Origin: JAWXBK01 sp034439975
GTDB lineage: Bacteria > Pseudomonadota > Alphaproteobacteria > Dongiales > Dongiaceae
DNA: 64,000 nucleotides
NCBI GenBank assembly: GCA_034439975.1
Contig: JAWXBK010000095.1
Location: forward strand, 1-64,000
Reading direction: 5' to 3'
Shown: positions 42,084 to 51,600 of the stretch, piece by piece
How the letters are laid out: the number at the start of each line of letters is the position of its first letter
How positions within the stretch are numbered: position 1 is the stretch's first letter
Notes under the pieces: generated by a model
The model's input: only the letters and a program-made list of their open reading frames with translations
Told to the model about the DNA's origin: nothing
The model's database searches: none
Translations under genes and position numbers: made by a program

Positions 42084-43325
42084 ATGCGCAGGCCCGTGCT
42101 CCTGGTCTTCCTCGCCATGCTCAGCCTGGCGATTGTGACACCCGTGATGCCCTATCGCGCGATGGAGCTCGGGGCGTCGCCATTCATGGTCGCCTTCATC
42201 ATGGCGTTCGATACCGTGATGCTGGTGCTGACCGCGTTCCTGTGGGGACGCTTCAGCGACCGGGTCGGTCGCAAACCCGTCATCCTGCTGACGCTTGCCG
42301 TGATGCCGCTTTCCAATGCGATCCTCGCGATGGGCGACAGCTATTTCTGGCTTCTGGTTGCGCGCGGCCTTGCCGGTCTCGGGGCGGTTGCGATTCCGGT
42401 ACTGCAGGCCTATATCGCCGATGCGACGGATGAAGAGACGCGTACGCGCGGGATGGCGCATTTCAACGGCGCCTGGGCATTGGCCTTCGTGGTCGGCCCG
42501 CTGATTGCCTATCTGCTGAGCCGTATGTCGGATGATTCGCATATGATGATCGGCTGGTCGGTCACCGGGATTGCGATTGTCACACTCATTCTCGCAGCTT
42601 TGTTGCTGCGCCGTGTCGTTCCGAGGGTCGAGGCGCAACCGCCCGAGACGTTGGTGGCGGCGCCGGAAGGCGGCAAAGATAGGCTTGGCATGCTGCGGTG
42701 GCTCGGTCACGGTATCTCGCCCTCGATGCTCACGCGCGCCTTCGCACTGCCCATCGCCGCGATGACCGTGCTTGCTTTGGTTTGGGCACAGCTCGATGGG
42801 ACGGTCGGGCTCTGGACCAGTGTGCGACTCAATTGGGGTGCAACCGAATTGTCGCTTGCCTATCTGGCCGCCGGCGTCGCCGGGTTCATGACCCAGTTCT
42901 GGTTCACCGAACGGGCGGCGCGCTGGTTCGGCCTGGTGCCGTTGTCGATTGCATCGACATTGGTCGTGGCCGGGAGCCTGTTACTCCCGGTCTTCTGGAT
43001 TGAGCCTTGGGCGCTGCTCGTCGCAATGACGCTGGCCGGCGCAGGGGCCGCCACTGCCAATTCCTGTTACGCCAGCCTGTTTTCCAAAGCGGCGCCCACC
43101 AACGAGCAGGGCGCCGCGATGGGGCTCTGCCATACCGGCACGAACGCGGCCTGGATCATCGGACCGCTGCTCGGCGGTTTCGTGTTCCAGGTGTTTTCGC
43201 CGTCGGCCCCGTTCCTGGTCGGCGTCGCGGCCGCTATCATTGCAACGGGCTTGGTTATTCTGCTGCCATTGACGCGGTCGGACCCGTCGACACCGGTATC
43301 CAGCGAGGCGCGCGGCAATGCTTAA
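42084..43325 (+). CDS. MFS transporter in the quorum-sensing operon
   Basis: A 413-aa membrane protein with 12 likely helices (a TTG at 42078 is an alternative start). The MFS loop motif is GRFSDRVGRKPVILL between helices 2 and 3, and GLARG-like RGLAGLGAVAIPVLQAYIAD follows. It is of the drug/efflux type and starts 18 bases after the P450 stop. An export role for the product of the P450 and ligases, or resistance to it, is a reasonable inference. Its end overlaps the first ligase gene by 8 bases. Confidence 0.92.
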   Translation: MRRPVLLVFLAMLSLAIVTPVMPYRAMELGASPFMVAFIMAFDTVMLVLTAFLWGRFSDRVGRKPVILLTLAVMPLSNAILAMGDSYFWLLVARGLAGLGAVAIPVLQAYIADATDEETRTRGMAHFNGAWALAFVVGPLIAYLLSRMSDDSHMMIGWSVTGIAIVTLILAALLLRRVVPRVEAQPPETLVAAPEGGKDRLGMLRWLGHGISPSMLTRAFALPIAAMTVLALVWAQLDGTVGLWTSVRLNWGATELSLAYLAAGVAGFMTQFWFTERAARWFGLVPLSIASTLVVAGSLLLPVFWIEPWALLVAMTLAGAGAATANSCYASLFSKAAPTNEQGAAMGLCHTGTNAAWIIGPLLGGFVFQVFSPSAPFLVGVAAAIIATGLVILLPLTRSDPSTPVSSEARGNA

Positions 43326-44862
43326 CGTCGCCACCTATCTCGACTCGACCACACGGCGGCTGCCCGATGCCGTCGCGGTGCGCCATCGCGGCCGTTCCTA
43401 TACCTACCGCCAGATCCAGGCGATGGCCGACAGCATGGCGATCGGTTTGATGACCAATGGCATCGGCCGCGGCAGCCGGGTCGCGCTCTGTTCGACGGTG
43501 CGCCCGGGATTCGTGGCGGCGTTCTTTGGCATTCTCAAGACCGGCGCGACGCTGGTCGGCTTCGACGATGCGTGGAACCGCCATGATTTCGAACGTCTGA
43601 TCGAGGATTGCGAGGTCGATGCGATTATCTGCTCGGCCGATCGCGGTGACAGCGTACTCGCCGAGACATTGGCGGCGGCGGTAGTTGCGACCGGCCGGCC
43701 GGTTCCGATCTGGACCTTGCCGGTCACACCCGGCGCGAACACGCCGGGCACCGGTTTTGCTTCGGTATCGGAATGGCATGCGATGCCGAACAGCGATGTC
43801 GTCGCAGCGTCGGTGGCGCCCGACGAGGTTGCGACCATCGCCTTCACGTCGGGCACGACCGGTGTGCGCAAGGGTGCGCAGATCACGCATGGCAATCTCT
43901 ATGCGATGACGCTTCTGACCATGCCGCTCGCGGCGCGCGAGGCCTGCGCGCGACGCCTGGCACCGGGCAAGTATGAAGGCATCATGGCGCAGTTCTTCCT
44001 GCTGCTGGCGCCGATCTTCATGGGCGACACGATCGTGTTGTGCGACACCCGCGATCCGGATGAAGTGCTTCGGATGATCGCGACCGAAGGCATCACGTAT
44101 CTGCTCGAGATGCCAATCTTCTATCACGATCTGATCGCGAATGCCGCCAAGGCCGATACCGACACGATCCGGCGCAATCTGAAGATCTGCGTGACCGGCG
44201 GGGCCGCCTTTCCGCCGGCCTGGTACGAAGAATTCGTCAGGCTTTACGGCACACCAATCCTGCCCGGCTATGGCGCGACCGAAACCACCACGGCAGTGAC
44301 CTGGTGTCTCGAGCGCGACGGATATGTACGTGGCAAGGTCGGCCGCCCGATTCCGGGCGTGAAGCTGCGCATCCTCGCAGAAGACGGATCGGTCCGGCCC
44401 GCGGAATCCGAAGGCGAGATTGCGGTCTCGTCGCCGGGCGTGATGAAGGGCTATTACGGCATGCCGAAGGATACAGCGCGCGTGTTGCAGAATGGCTGGT
44501 ACATGACCGGCGACCGCGGGCTGATCGGTGGCGACGGACATCTGGTGGTAATCGGCCGGCTCGACGACAAGATCACCAGCGGTTATCACCGCATTGATCC
44601 GACCGCCGTTGAAAATGCTCTTTGTGCGCATCCGGGCGTGTCGCTGGCCGCGGTCATCGGCATCCCCGACGAAGTTCTCGGCGAGCGGGCCAAGGCCTTC
44701 ATCGTTCTCAATCCGGGCGTTCCCGCCGATCCGGATGCGTTGCGCGACTGGCTCGCCGACCAGATGCCGGCCTGGATGATTCCCGATCTGATCGAATTCC
44801 GGCCCACCTTGCCGCTGACCGCCACCGGCAAGGTCGCCCGCGCCGCGTTGCGAGGCACCTAG
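43318..44862 (+). CDS. AMP-forming acyl/aryl-CoA ligase 1
   Basis: A 514-aa ANL-superfamily adenylating enzyme, translationally coupled to the MFS gene. Motifs: phosphate loop AFTSGTTGVRKGAQITHGN, GYGATETTTA, TGDRG, GRLDDKITSGYHRIDP and the C-terminal catalytic Lys in LPLTATGKVARAAL. It activates a carboxylic acid as the adenylate and usually transfers it to CoA. There is no carrier-protein domain in the operon, so CoA is the likeliest acceptor. A closely similar second copy follows after only 4 bases. Confidence 0.92.
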   Translation: MLNVATYLDSTTRRLPDAVAVRHRGRSYTYRQIQAMADSMAIGLMTNGIGRGSRVALCSTVRPGFVAAFFGILKTGATLVGFDDAWNRHDFERLIEDCEVDAIICSADRGDSVLAETLAAAVVATGRPVPIWTLPVTPGANTPGTGFASVSEWHAMPNSDVVAASVAPDEVATIAFTSGTTGVRKGAQITHGNLYAMTLLTMPLAAREACARRLAPGKYEGIMAQFFLLLAPIFMGDTIVLCDTRDPDEVLRMIATEGITYLLEMPIFYHDLIANAAKADTDTIRRNLKICVTGGAAFPPAWYEEFVRLYGTPILPGYGATETTTAVTWCLERDGYVRGKVGRPIPGVKLRILAEDGSVRPAESEGEIAVSSPGVMKGYYGMPKDTARVLQNGWYMTGDRGLIGGDGHLVVIGRLDDKITSGYHRIDPTAVENALCAHPGVSLAAVIGIPDEVLGERAKAFIVLNPGVPADPDALRDWLADQMPAWMIPDLIEFRPTLPLTATGKVARAALRGT

Positions 44863-44866
44863 GGCC

Positions 44867-46405
44867 ATGCTCAACATCGCGACATATCTCGCTTCGAGCG
44901 CGCGGCGTTGCCCCGATGTGATCGCGGTGCGCCATCGCAACCGGTCGTTCACCTATAGCCAAATCCAGTCGATGGCAAACGGGCTGACGGTCGAACTGCT
45001 GCGTCGCGGTCTCGGGCGCGGCAGCCGCGTCGCACTCTGCACGACATTGCGGCCGGGTTTCGTTGCCGCCTATTTCGGCGTCATCAAGACCGGTGCCACG
45101 CTGGTCGGGTTCGATCATCTCTGGACCCGCGGCGAATTTGCCGAGGTGATCAAGGAATGCGACATCGACGCGATCATCTGTTCGTCCGAACGCGGCAGCG
45201 ACGAACTGGCTGAAACCCTGCTCGGCGCCGTGCAGGATACCGGCCGGCAGATTCCCGTCTGGACTCTGCCGATGGATCCGATTTCCGACGAAATGAAATC
45301 GGAGTACGCGCTGATCAGCCGCTGGTTCGAGACGCGGCATGGCGATGTTCCCGCAGCGCCTGTGATGCCCGACGAGGTCGCGACGATCGCGTTCACCTCG
45401 GGCACGATGGGCGTACGCAAGGGCGCGCAGATCACACACGGGAATATCGCGGCCATGACGCTGCTGACAATGCCGCTCGCGGCACCGGAAGCCTGCGAAC
45501 GACGGCTCGCTCCGGGCGATTATGAAGGCATCATGGCGCAGCTTTTTCTGCTGCTGCTGCCGGTCTTCATGGCCAATACGATCGTGCTGTGCGACACGCG
45601 TGATCCCGAAGAGGTGCTGAAGATCGTCGCCGACGAAGGCATCACCTATTTGCTCGAGATGCCGATCTTCTATCACGATCTGATCGCGCACGCGGACAAG
45701 GCAGACATCGCCGCAATCCGCCGCAATCTGAAACTCTGCGTCACCGGCGGTGCTGCCTTCCCGCTGAGCTGGTACGAAGAGTTTGTTGCTCAGTTCGGCG
45801 TACCGATTCTGCCCGGCTATGGCGCAACCGAAACCACAACGGCGGTTTCCTGGTGCCTCGAGCGCGACGGATATGTACGCGGCAAGGTCGGCCGTCCGAT
45901 CCCGGGCGTTAAAGTGCGCATCCTCGCCGAAGACGGTTCGATCCGCCCGATGGGCGTCGAGGGCGAAATCGCTGTCGCGTCGCCCGGCGTGATGAAGGGC
46001 TATTACAACATGCCCAAGGAAACCGCCCGGGTACTGCAGAACGGCTGGTATCGCACCGGCGACGGCGGGCTGATCGATACCGACGGGCATCTCGTGGTGT
46101 TCGGCCGGCTCGACGACAAGATCATGAGCGGCTATCACCGCATCGATCCGACCGCGGTCGAAAATGCGCTCTGCGCGCATCCGCATGTCTCGCTGGCCGC
46201 CGTCGTCGGCGTCCCCGACGGCGTGCTCGGCGAGCGCGCCAAGGCCTATATCGTACTCAATCCCGGGGCCTCGACCGATTGCGATGCGCTGCGCGGGTGG
46301 CTGGCCGATCGCATGCCGACCTGGATGGTGCCGGATTCGATCGAGTTCCGGCCCTCGCTGCCGTTGACCGCGACCGGCAAGGTGGCGCGCGCCGCCCTGC
46401 GCTAG
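44867..46405 (+). CDS. AMP-forming acyl/aryl-CoA ligase 2
   Basis: A 512-aa tandem paralogue of the preceding ligase, similar throughout (both begin MLN-ATYL-S and share long blocks such as LERDGYVRGKVGRPIPG). The phosphate loop has a change, AFTSGTMGVRKGAQ instead of SGTTGVRKG, at a Thr that normally contacts ATP phosphates; the other motifs and Lys of LPLTATGKVARAAL are intact. It starts 4 bases after ligase 1 and is the last gene of the operon. The pair may activate two acids, or act as a catalytic/regulatory pair. Confidence 0.92.
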   Translation: MLNIATYLASSARRCPDVIAVRHRNRSFTYSQIQSMANGLTVELLRRGLGRGSRVALCTTLRPGFVAAYFGVIKTGATLVGFDHLWTRGEFAEVIKECDIDAIICSSERGSDELAETLLGAVQDTGRQIPVWTLPMDPISDEMKSEYALISRWFETRHGDVPAAPVMPDEVATIAFTSGTMGVRKGAQITHGNIAAMTLLTMPLAAPEACERRLAPGDYEGIMAQLFLLLLPVFMANTIVLCDTRDPEEVLKIVADEGITYLLEMPIFYHDLIAHADKADIAAIRRNLKLCVTGGAAFPLSWYEEFVAQFGVPILPGYGATETTTAVSWCLERDGYVRGKVGRPIPGVKVRILAEDGSIRPMGVEGEIAVASPGVMKGYYNMPKETARVLQNGWYRTGDGGLIDTDGHLVVFGRLDDKIMSGYHRIDPTAVENALCAHPHVSLAAVVGVPDGVLGERAKAYIVLNPGASTDCDALRGWLADRMPTWMVPDSIEFRPSLPLTATGKVARAALR

Positions 46406-46444
46406 AATTCGGTGCTCCGGTCCGCGCCAGGCAAGTGGCGCGGT

Positions 46445-47038
46445 TCAACGCTCGATCTGGATTTCGATCCCCGCGCGCTTCGCTGCATCGCGCACGGCCG
46501 CGATAAAATCGCGATGCGCGGCGGGCGTCACCACGATATGCCGGCCGCTGGTCAGCTCGATCTCGACGGCTTCGTCGGAGTCGGTCATGTAGATCCGGTG
46601 TGCACCCCAAACGCGGTTCCAGAACCAGCCATAGGTTCCGAACAATCCCCTCGTTGCCATCAGCGCGATGGGTTTGGTCGGAGCCCAGGCGGGCGGCGCG
46701 CGGAGGATCTTGACCTGGGACAACGGCCAAGTGATCGGGCCGACCGTGCGCACGACGGCAATACGTTGAGCATCGACCAGGAAGCCGCGCGGGCGGAACG
46801 ATGCGGCGATCCCCAGCACGATCCCGAACGGAATCGGCAAGGCCAGCGCCCAATACTTGCCATAGACGGCCGCGAAGATGATCCCCACAAGGGCCGGTAG
46901 AGCGAGACCGACGCCATAGGCGAGCGTCTGGCTCAGCAAGAGTTGCCGCGGCGCCAGCCTGGCGGGGAAGAAGGCCGGCATCGTCCCGATCGGGGAACGC
47001 GCGGCCCGCCGCGCTTTACTTCTGATTTCGTCTGCCAT
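46445..47038 (-). CDS. Membrane protein with a bacterial PH-like domain
   Basis: A 197-aa protein convergent with the ligase operon. Two adjacent membrane segments near residues 32-85 (LLLSQTLAYGVGLALPALVGII and YWALALPIPFGIVLGIAASF) are followed by a domain like the bacterial PH fold: IAVVRTVGPITWPLSQVKIL, RGLFGTYGWFWNRVWG and IELTSGRHIVVTP. Such proteins sit in the inner membrane with the PH domain in the cytoplasm. The function is unknown. Confidence 0.8.
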   Translation of the reverse strand: MADEIRSKARRAARSPIGTMPAFFPARLAPRQLLLSQTLAYGVGLALPALVGIIFAAVYGKYWALALPIPFGIVLGIAASFRPRGFLVDAQRIAVVRTVGPITWPLSQVKILRAPPAWAPTKPIALMATRGLFGTYGWFWNRVWGAHRIYMTDSDEAVEIELTSGRHIVVTPAAHRDFIAAVRDAAKRAGIEIQIER

Positions 47039-47130
47039 CGTTTTGCGCGCTGGTCCGCCGGATCGAATCAGTGGCTAGTATAAGGTTTGCCGGCGTAAAG
47101 CCGCAGCGTGATAACCAGAGGGGACGTTCG

Positions 47131-47889
47131 ATGGCCGAGACCAGGGTGGCAATCGTAACGGGGGCCGGCTCCGGTCTCGGTGCAGCGGCGGCCCGCGCAC
47201 TGGCGGCAGGCGGGTTCAAGGTCGCGCTGATGTCGCCGTCGACACGCAGCATGGATCTTGCGAAGGAACTCGGTGGCATCGGCCGCGAGGGTTCCAATCG
47301 CGAATCAGCCGACCTCGATGCGCTGGTCAAGCAGGCCATGTCGGAGTGGGGCCGCATCGATGCCGTCGTCACCTCGATGGGTCATGGCAAGGTGCCGCGC
47401 GGCCCGGACTGGCCGCTCAAAACGATCGGGTTCGATCCCGACAGTCCGGTGAGCCTGCTCGATATCGAGGATTCCACCTGGCAGGCCGGATTCGATTCCT
47501 ATGTACTCTCCGTTATCCGCGCGGCACGCGCCGCCGCGCCGATCATGATCGGGCAGGGTGGCGGTGCGTTCGTCAACATCTCGTCGATCGCGGCGATCGA
47601 ACCGCAGAGCAATTTCCCGCTCTCGACATTGCGGGCGGCGCTGCACGGATTCACCAAGCTTTTTGCCGACCGCTATGCGCGCGACCATGTGCGCATGAAC
47701 AATCTGCTGCCTGGCTTCGCCGAGAACATCGACCTGACCGATGCGGCGCTGCGCGAAATCCCGATGCAGCGCGCCGCCCGGATGGACGAGATCGGCGATG
47801 CGGTGTTGTACTTCGCTTCGAGCAAATCCTCCTACATCACCGGCCAGACTATCCTGGTCGATGGCGGCCTGCACCGGGCGACGCACTAG
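47131..47889 (+). CDS. SDR-family protein lacking the usual catalytic Tyr and Lys
   Basis: A 252-aa SDR-fold protein; the ATG at 47131 follows GAGGGG. The cofactor loop VTGAGSGLGAAAARAL and C-terminal YITGQTILVDGGLHRA are normal, and Ser is present in VNISSIAAIEP. Where YxxxK should be, the sequence reads FPLSTLRAALHGFTKL, with Leu and Arg in place of Tyr and Lys. Close relatives with the same FPLSTLRAAL block exist, so this may be a stable subgroup with other chemistry. It is followed by a DJ-1/PfpI gene 14 bases later, in the same operon. Confidence 0.88.
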   Translation: MAETRVAIVTGAGSGLGAAAARALAAGGFKVALMSPSTRSMDLAKELGGIGREGSNRESADLDALVKQAMSEWGRIDAVVTSMGHGKVPRGPDWPLKTIGFDPDSPVSLLDIEDSTWQAGFDSYVLSVIRAARAAAPIMIGQGGGAFVNISSIAAIEPQSNFPLSTLRAALHGFTKLFADRYARDHVRMNNLLPGFAENIDLTDAALREIPMQRAARMDEIGDAVLYFASSKSSYITGQTILVDGGLHRATH

Positions 47890-47903
47890 AGGGAGAACCG
47901 AGC

Positions 47904-48497
47904 ATGACCCCGACCATCGGCATCCTGATCTTCGACGGCGTCGAGGAACTCGATTTCGTCGGTCCCTGGGAAGTTCTCTGCGCCGCGGCCTATGAGCGCG
48001 AGGGCACGCGCGTCCTGCTGATCGCCGAGCGCGACGGGCCGGTCACCTGTGCCAACGGCATGCGCGTGTTGCCGGATGCGACGATCGGCGATGCACCGCG
48101 GCTCGATGTCATTCTGGTGCCCGGCGGCGAGGGAACGCGGCGCGAGGCGACCAATCGTGCGCTGCTCGACTGGATCGCCGGTGTCGCCCGGAATTGCCAA
48201 TGGGTGACCAGCGTCTGTACCGGCTCGCTGCTGCTGGCTGCTGCCGGGTTGTGCGACGGCAAGCGCGTCACCACCCACTGGGATTTCGTGCCGGCGTTGC
48301 GGGCGCTCGGCCGCGCCGAGGTGCTGGACGGGCCGCGCTATGTCCGCGACGGCAATCTGGTGACGGCGGCCGGCGTGTCGGCCGGAATCGACATGGCGCT
48401 GTGGCTGGTCGGCCAGATCTGGGATCCGAACTTTGCCCGACGCGTGCAGAAGATGATCCAGTATGATCCGGCGCCGCCCTACCAGGCGGATGTCTGA
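47904..48497 (+). CDS. DJ-1/PfpI family protein, isonitrile-hydratase-like
   Basis: A 197-aa class-I amidotransferase-like protein. The ATG at 47904 has GGGAGA upstream. IGILIFDGVEELDFVGPWEVL carries the acidic residue, and the nucleophile Cys is in VTSVCTGSLLLAAAGLCDG, followed by TTHWD. This pattern matches isonitrile hydratase, which converts isonitriles to N-formamides, and related AraC-linked DJ-1 proteins. With the atypical SDR upstream it could form a two-gene detoxification unit, which is inference. Confidence 0.88.
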   Translation: MTPTIGILIFDGVEELDFVGPWEVLCAAAYEREGTRVLLIAERDGPVTCANGMRVLPDATIGDAPRLDVILVPGGEGTRREATNRALLDWIAGVARNCQWVTSVCTGSLLLAAAGLCDGKRVTTHWDFVPALRALGRAEVLDGPRYVRDGNLVTAAGVSAGIDMALWLVGQIWDPNFARRVQKMIQYDPAPPYQADV

Positions 48498-48633
48498 TCG
48501 ACGACAGTTAGCACCAATCCGCAGGGGCACAACATTGTCTGCGCCAGCGAACGGAGGTCTTTTCATGCACGACGCTCTTACCGGCCATCGGTTGACGAAT
48601 GCCGGCAGGAACAATCGGGGCGGGTGACGCAGG

Positions 48634-51600
48634 ATGGCGCGGTTCTGCACGGCGTGCGGCGCGGCGATGGATGCCGGCGCGCGGTTCTGCGGTGCGTGCG
48701 GCGCCCCGGCCGTCGCCACCGACAACACGCCCGGTAAGCCCGAGCCACAGGCCGGCGAGCGGCGCCATGCGATCATCCTCTTCGCCGATATCGCCGGATA
48801 CACCGACCTCACGCAGCGGCTGGATGCCGAAGACGTCCACGCGCTGCTGATGCGCTTCTTCCATGTGGTCGACCAGCTTATTGCGGATCATGGCGGCCAT
48901 GTCGACAAACATATCGGCGACGCCGTCATGGCGGTCTTCGGCGCGCCTATTGCTCACGGCAACGATACGCGCCGCGCGGCGGCTGCGGCCTTGCAGATCC
49001 AGAGTGCGTTTGCCGCGCCGCCAGAGGCCGGGGTCGAGCCGATCCGCATTCGCATCGGGCTCGCAGCCGGGGCGGTCATCGCCGACTCGACGGGGAGTGT
49101 CCATCATCGCGAATACACGGTGACCGGCGAGGCGGTGAACCTGGCCTCGCGTCTGCAGTCGCTCGCGGCACCCGGGGAAATCCTGATCGATCAGATGATC
49201 GAAAACACGCTCGCGGCCAATGCGATCGTTGAGCCGATCGGGCCGCAATCGTTAAAGGGATTTGTCGACGACCTTCCGGTCTGGCGCCTGATCGGGTTGA
49301 CCGACGAGCGCGGGTCCGGCGATGCGGCGCCATTTGTCGGACGTATAGCTCAACTCGCACAGGCGACCGGGGCGCTCGAGGCCTGCCGCGCCAGCGGCTA
49401 TGGCCAGGCTCTGGTGGTTCGCGGCGAAGCGGGGATGGGCAAGACTCGCCTGATCGAAGAACTTCTTCGCAAGGGGGCCGATACCGGATTTCACGGGATC
49501 GTCGTCCATGCGCTCGATTTCGGCGCCGCGTCCGGGGCAGATCCGATTCGACAGATCGCGCACGCGCTGCTGGCGGTCGATTCCGATGCACCTGCCATCG
49601 ATCGAGAAACCGCTGTCGCGCGGGCAATTGCCGACCGATTGGCCGGCGTAGAAGAGGCAGGCTTTCTCAACGACCTGTTCAATCTCCCCCAGCCGCCGGC
49701 GTTGCAGGCTGTCTACGATGCCATGGCGCCGCGCGCGCGGGAGGACGGTCGAAGCCGCACCGTCGTCCGCATGTCCCGTCGATTTGCACGGCGAAGACAA
49801 CCGTTGCTCGTCGTGGTCGAGGATGTGCACTGGGCGAATGCTACGACATTGGCGGCGCTGGCACGGCTTGCCCGGGGCGTGTCCGAGTGCCCGGGCATGC
49901 TGATCATGACGACGCGAATCGAGGGCGATCCGTTCGATCGTGCCTGGCGTAGCGCCGCGCGCGACGCCGCGATTCTGATTGTGGACCTGCCGCCGCTGCG
50001 ACAGGGCGAAGCGGCGGCGCTCGCTGGAGCGATTGCCTCCGCGCCGGATGGAATCATTGAAAACTGCATTACCCGCGCCGAGGGTAATCCGCTTTTCCTG
50101 GTGCAACTCCTCAAAAGTGCGGGAACGGTCGCCGGCAATCTGCCGGGCACGGTGCAAAGCCTGGTGCAGGCACGGATGGACCGGCTCGATCCGCCGGCGC
50201 GTTCCGTAGTGCAAACCGCCGCTGCCATCGGCCAGCGCTTTCCCTTCGAGCTTCTCCGTGCATTGCACGACGATGCCGACCGGCAATGCGCTGTGCTTGT
50301 CGACGAGTTGTTCCTGCGGCGTGAAGGCGAGGGTTACATGTTTGCTCACGCCCTCATTCGCGACGGTATCAACGCCTCATTGTTGCGAGCGCGCCGGCAT
50401 GAGATCCACGGGCGAATCGCAACCTGGTATGCGGAGCGCGATCCGGCACTCCACGCGGAGCATCTCGAGCGCGCCGAAGATCCAGCGGCAGCGCAGGCCT
50501 ATCTTCGCGCCGCGGAGTTATGTGAGTCCGCGTTCAAGCCGGAGGAAGCCGTCCTCCTCGCGCGCCGCGGCGGTCTGATTGCAAGCGATCCGGCCATGCA
50601 GGCAACACTCAAGCTTAAAGAGGGTGTGCTGTTGCACGATCTCGGCCAGGGCAGCGCGGCCCTGGAATGCTGTGAAGCTGCCTACGAACTTTCGCTCGAT
50701 GACTCGGTGCGTTTGCGGGCTCTGATCGGCCAGGCGGCCGCCCGGCGCCTGCTCGGTGAAAGTGCGGCCGCGCTGGCCATCCTCGATCGCGCCGAACCGC
50801 TGGCCCATGCCGGCGACGACGCGGTGCGCGGACGTATGCACCATCTGCGCGGCAATCTGCATTTCGCATTGGGTCAGGCCGATCTTTGCCGCCGGGCGCA
50901 CGAGGCCGCGCTGGAGATCGCCCGCCATCGCGCCGATCCGGTGCTCGAAGCCATGGCCTGGAGCGGGCTCGGCGATGCCGACTACGCGGTCGGACGATGG
51001 GTCGCCGCCGCTGATTCATTCCGTCGCTGCGTCGAACTCGCAGAACGCGTCAACCGGATCCGGATCGCCGAACCGAATCGGCAGATGCTGGGGCATTGTC
51101 TCATCTATTCGGCCAGATTTTCGGAATCGATCGCACTGTTTCGACAGGCGATCGAAAAGACCCTGCCTTTGCACGATTCCTATGCAGAAGTGTTCGCCTA
51201 TTCGTCGCTCGGTGTGGGCCTCCTCCTGAGTGGCAACTGCACGACGACAGAACCGTCCCTCGAGCAGGGGATGTCTATCGCGAAGAAAGTCGGTGCAAAA
51301 CGATATGAGGCCCAGCTGCTTCTCCTTCGTGCGCAATGCGAGTATTTCGAGGGTAACCGCGCGCTGTCACGCGAACTTTGTGCGCAAGCAAACACGCTCG
51401 TCAAAGAAACCGGTTTTGGATTCATCGGTCCGTCCAGTTGCGCCCATTCGGCATTGGCGACCGACGACGAAGCGGAGCGCAACCGATTGCTGGAGGAAGG
51501 CGAGGCCCGGCTGGGCGAGGCGCTGGCGCACAATATTGCCTGGTTCTATCGGATCGCGATCGAGATTCGATTGGAGGAAAAGAACTGGGCGGCGGTCGAC

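Noticed and set aside
43255..46186. Two long minus-strand open frames (565 and 492 codons) opposite the ligase genes
   Set aside because: They lie exactly opposite conserved ligase sequence and resemble each other because the ligases are paralogues. They have no domain motifs and are expected in GC-rich genes.
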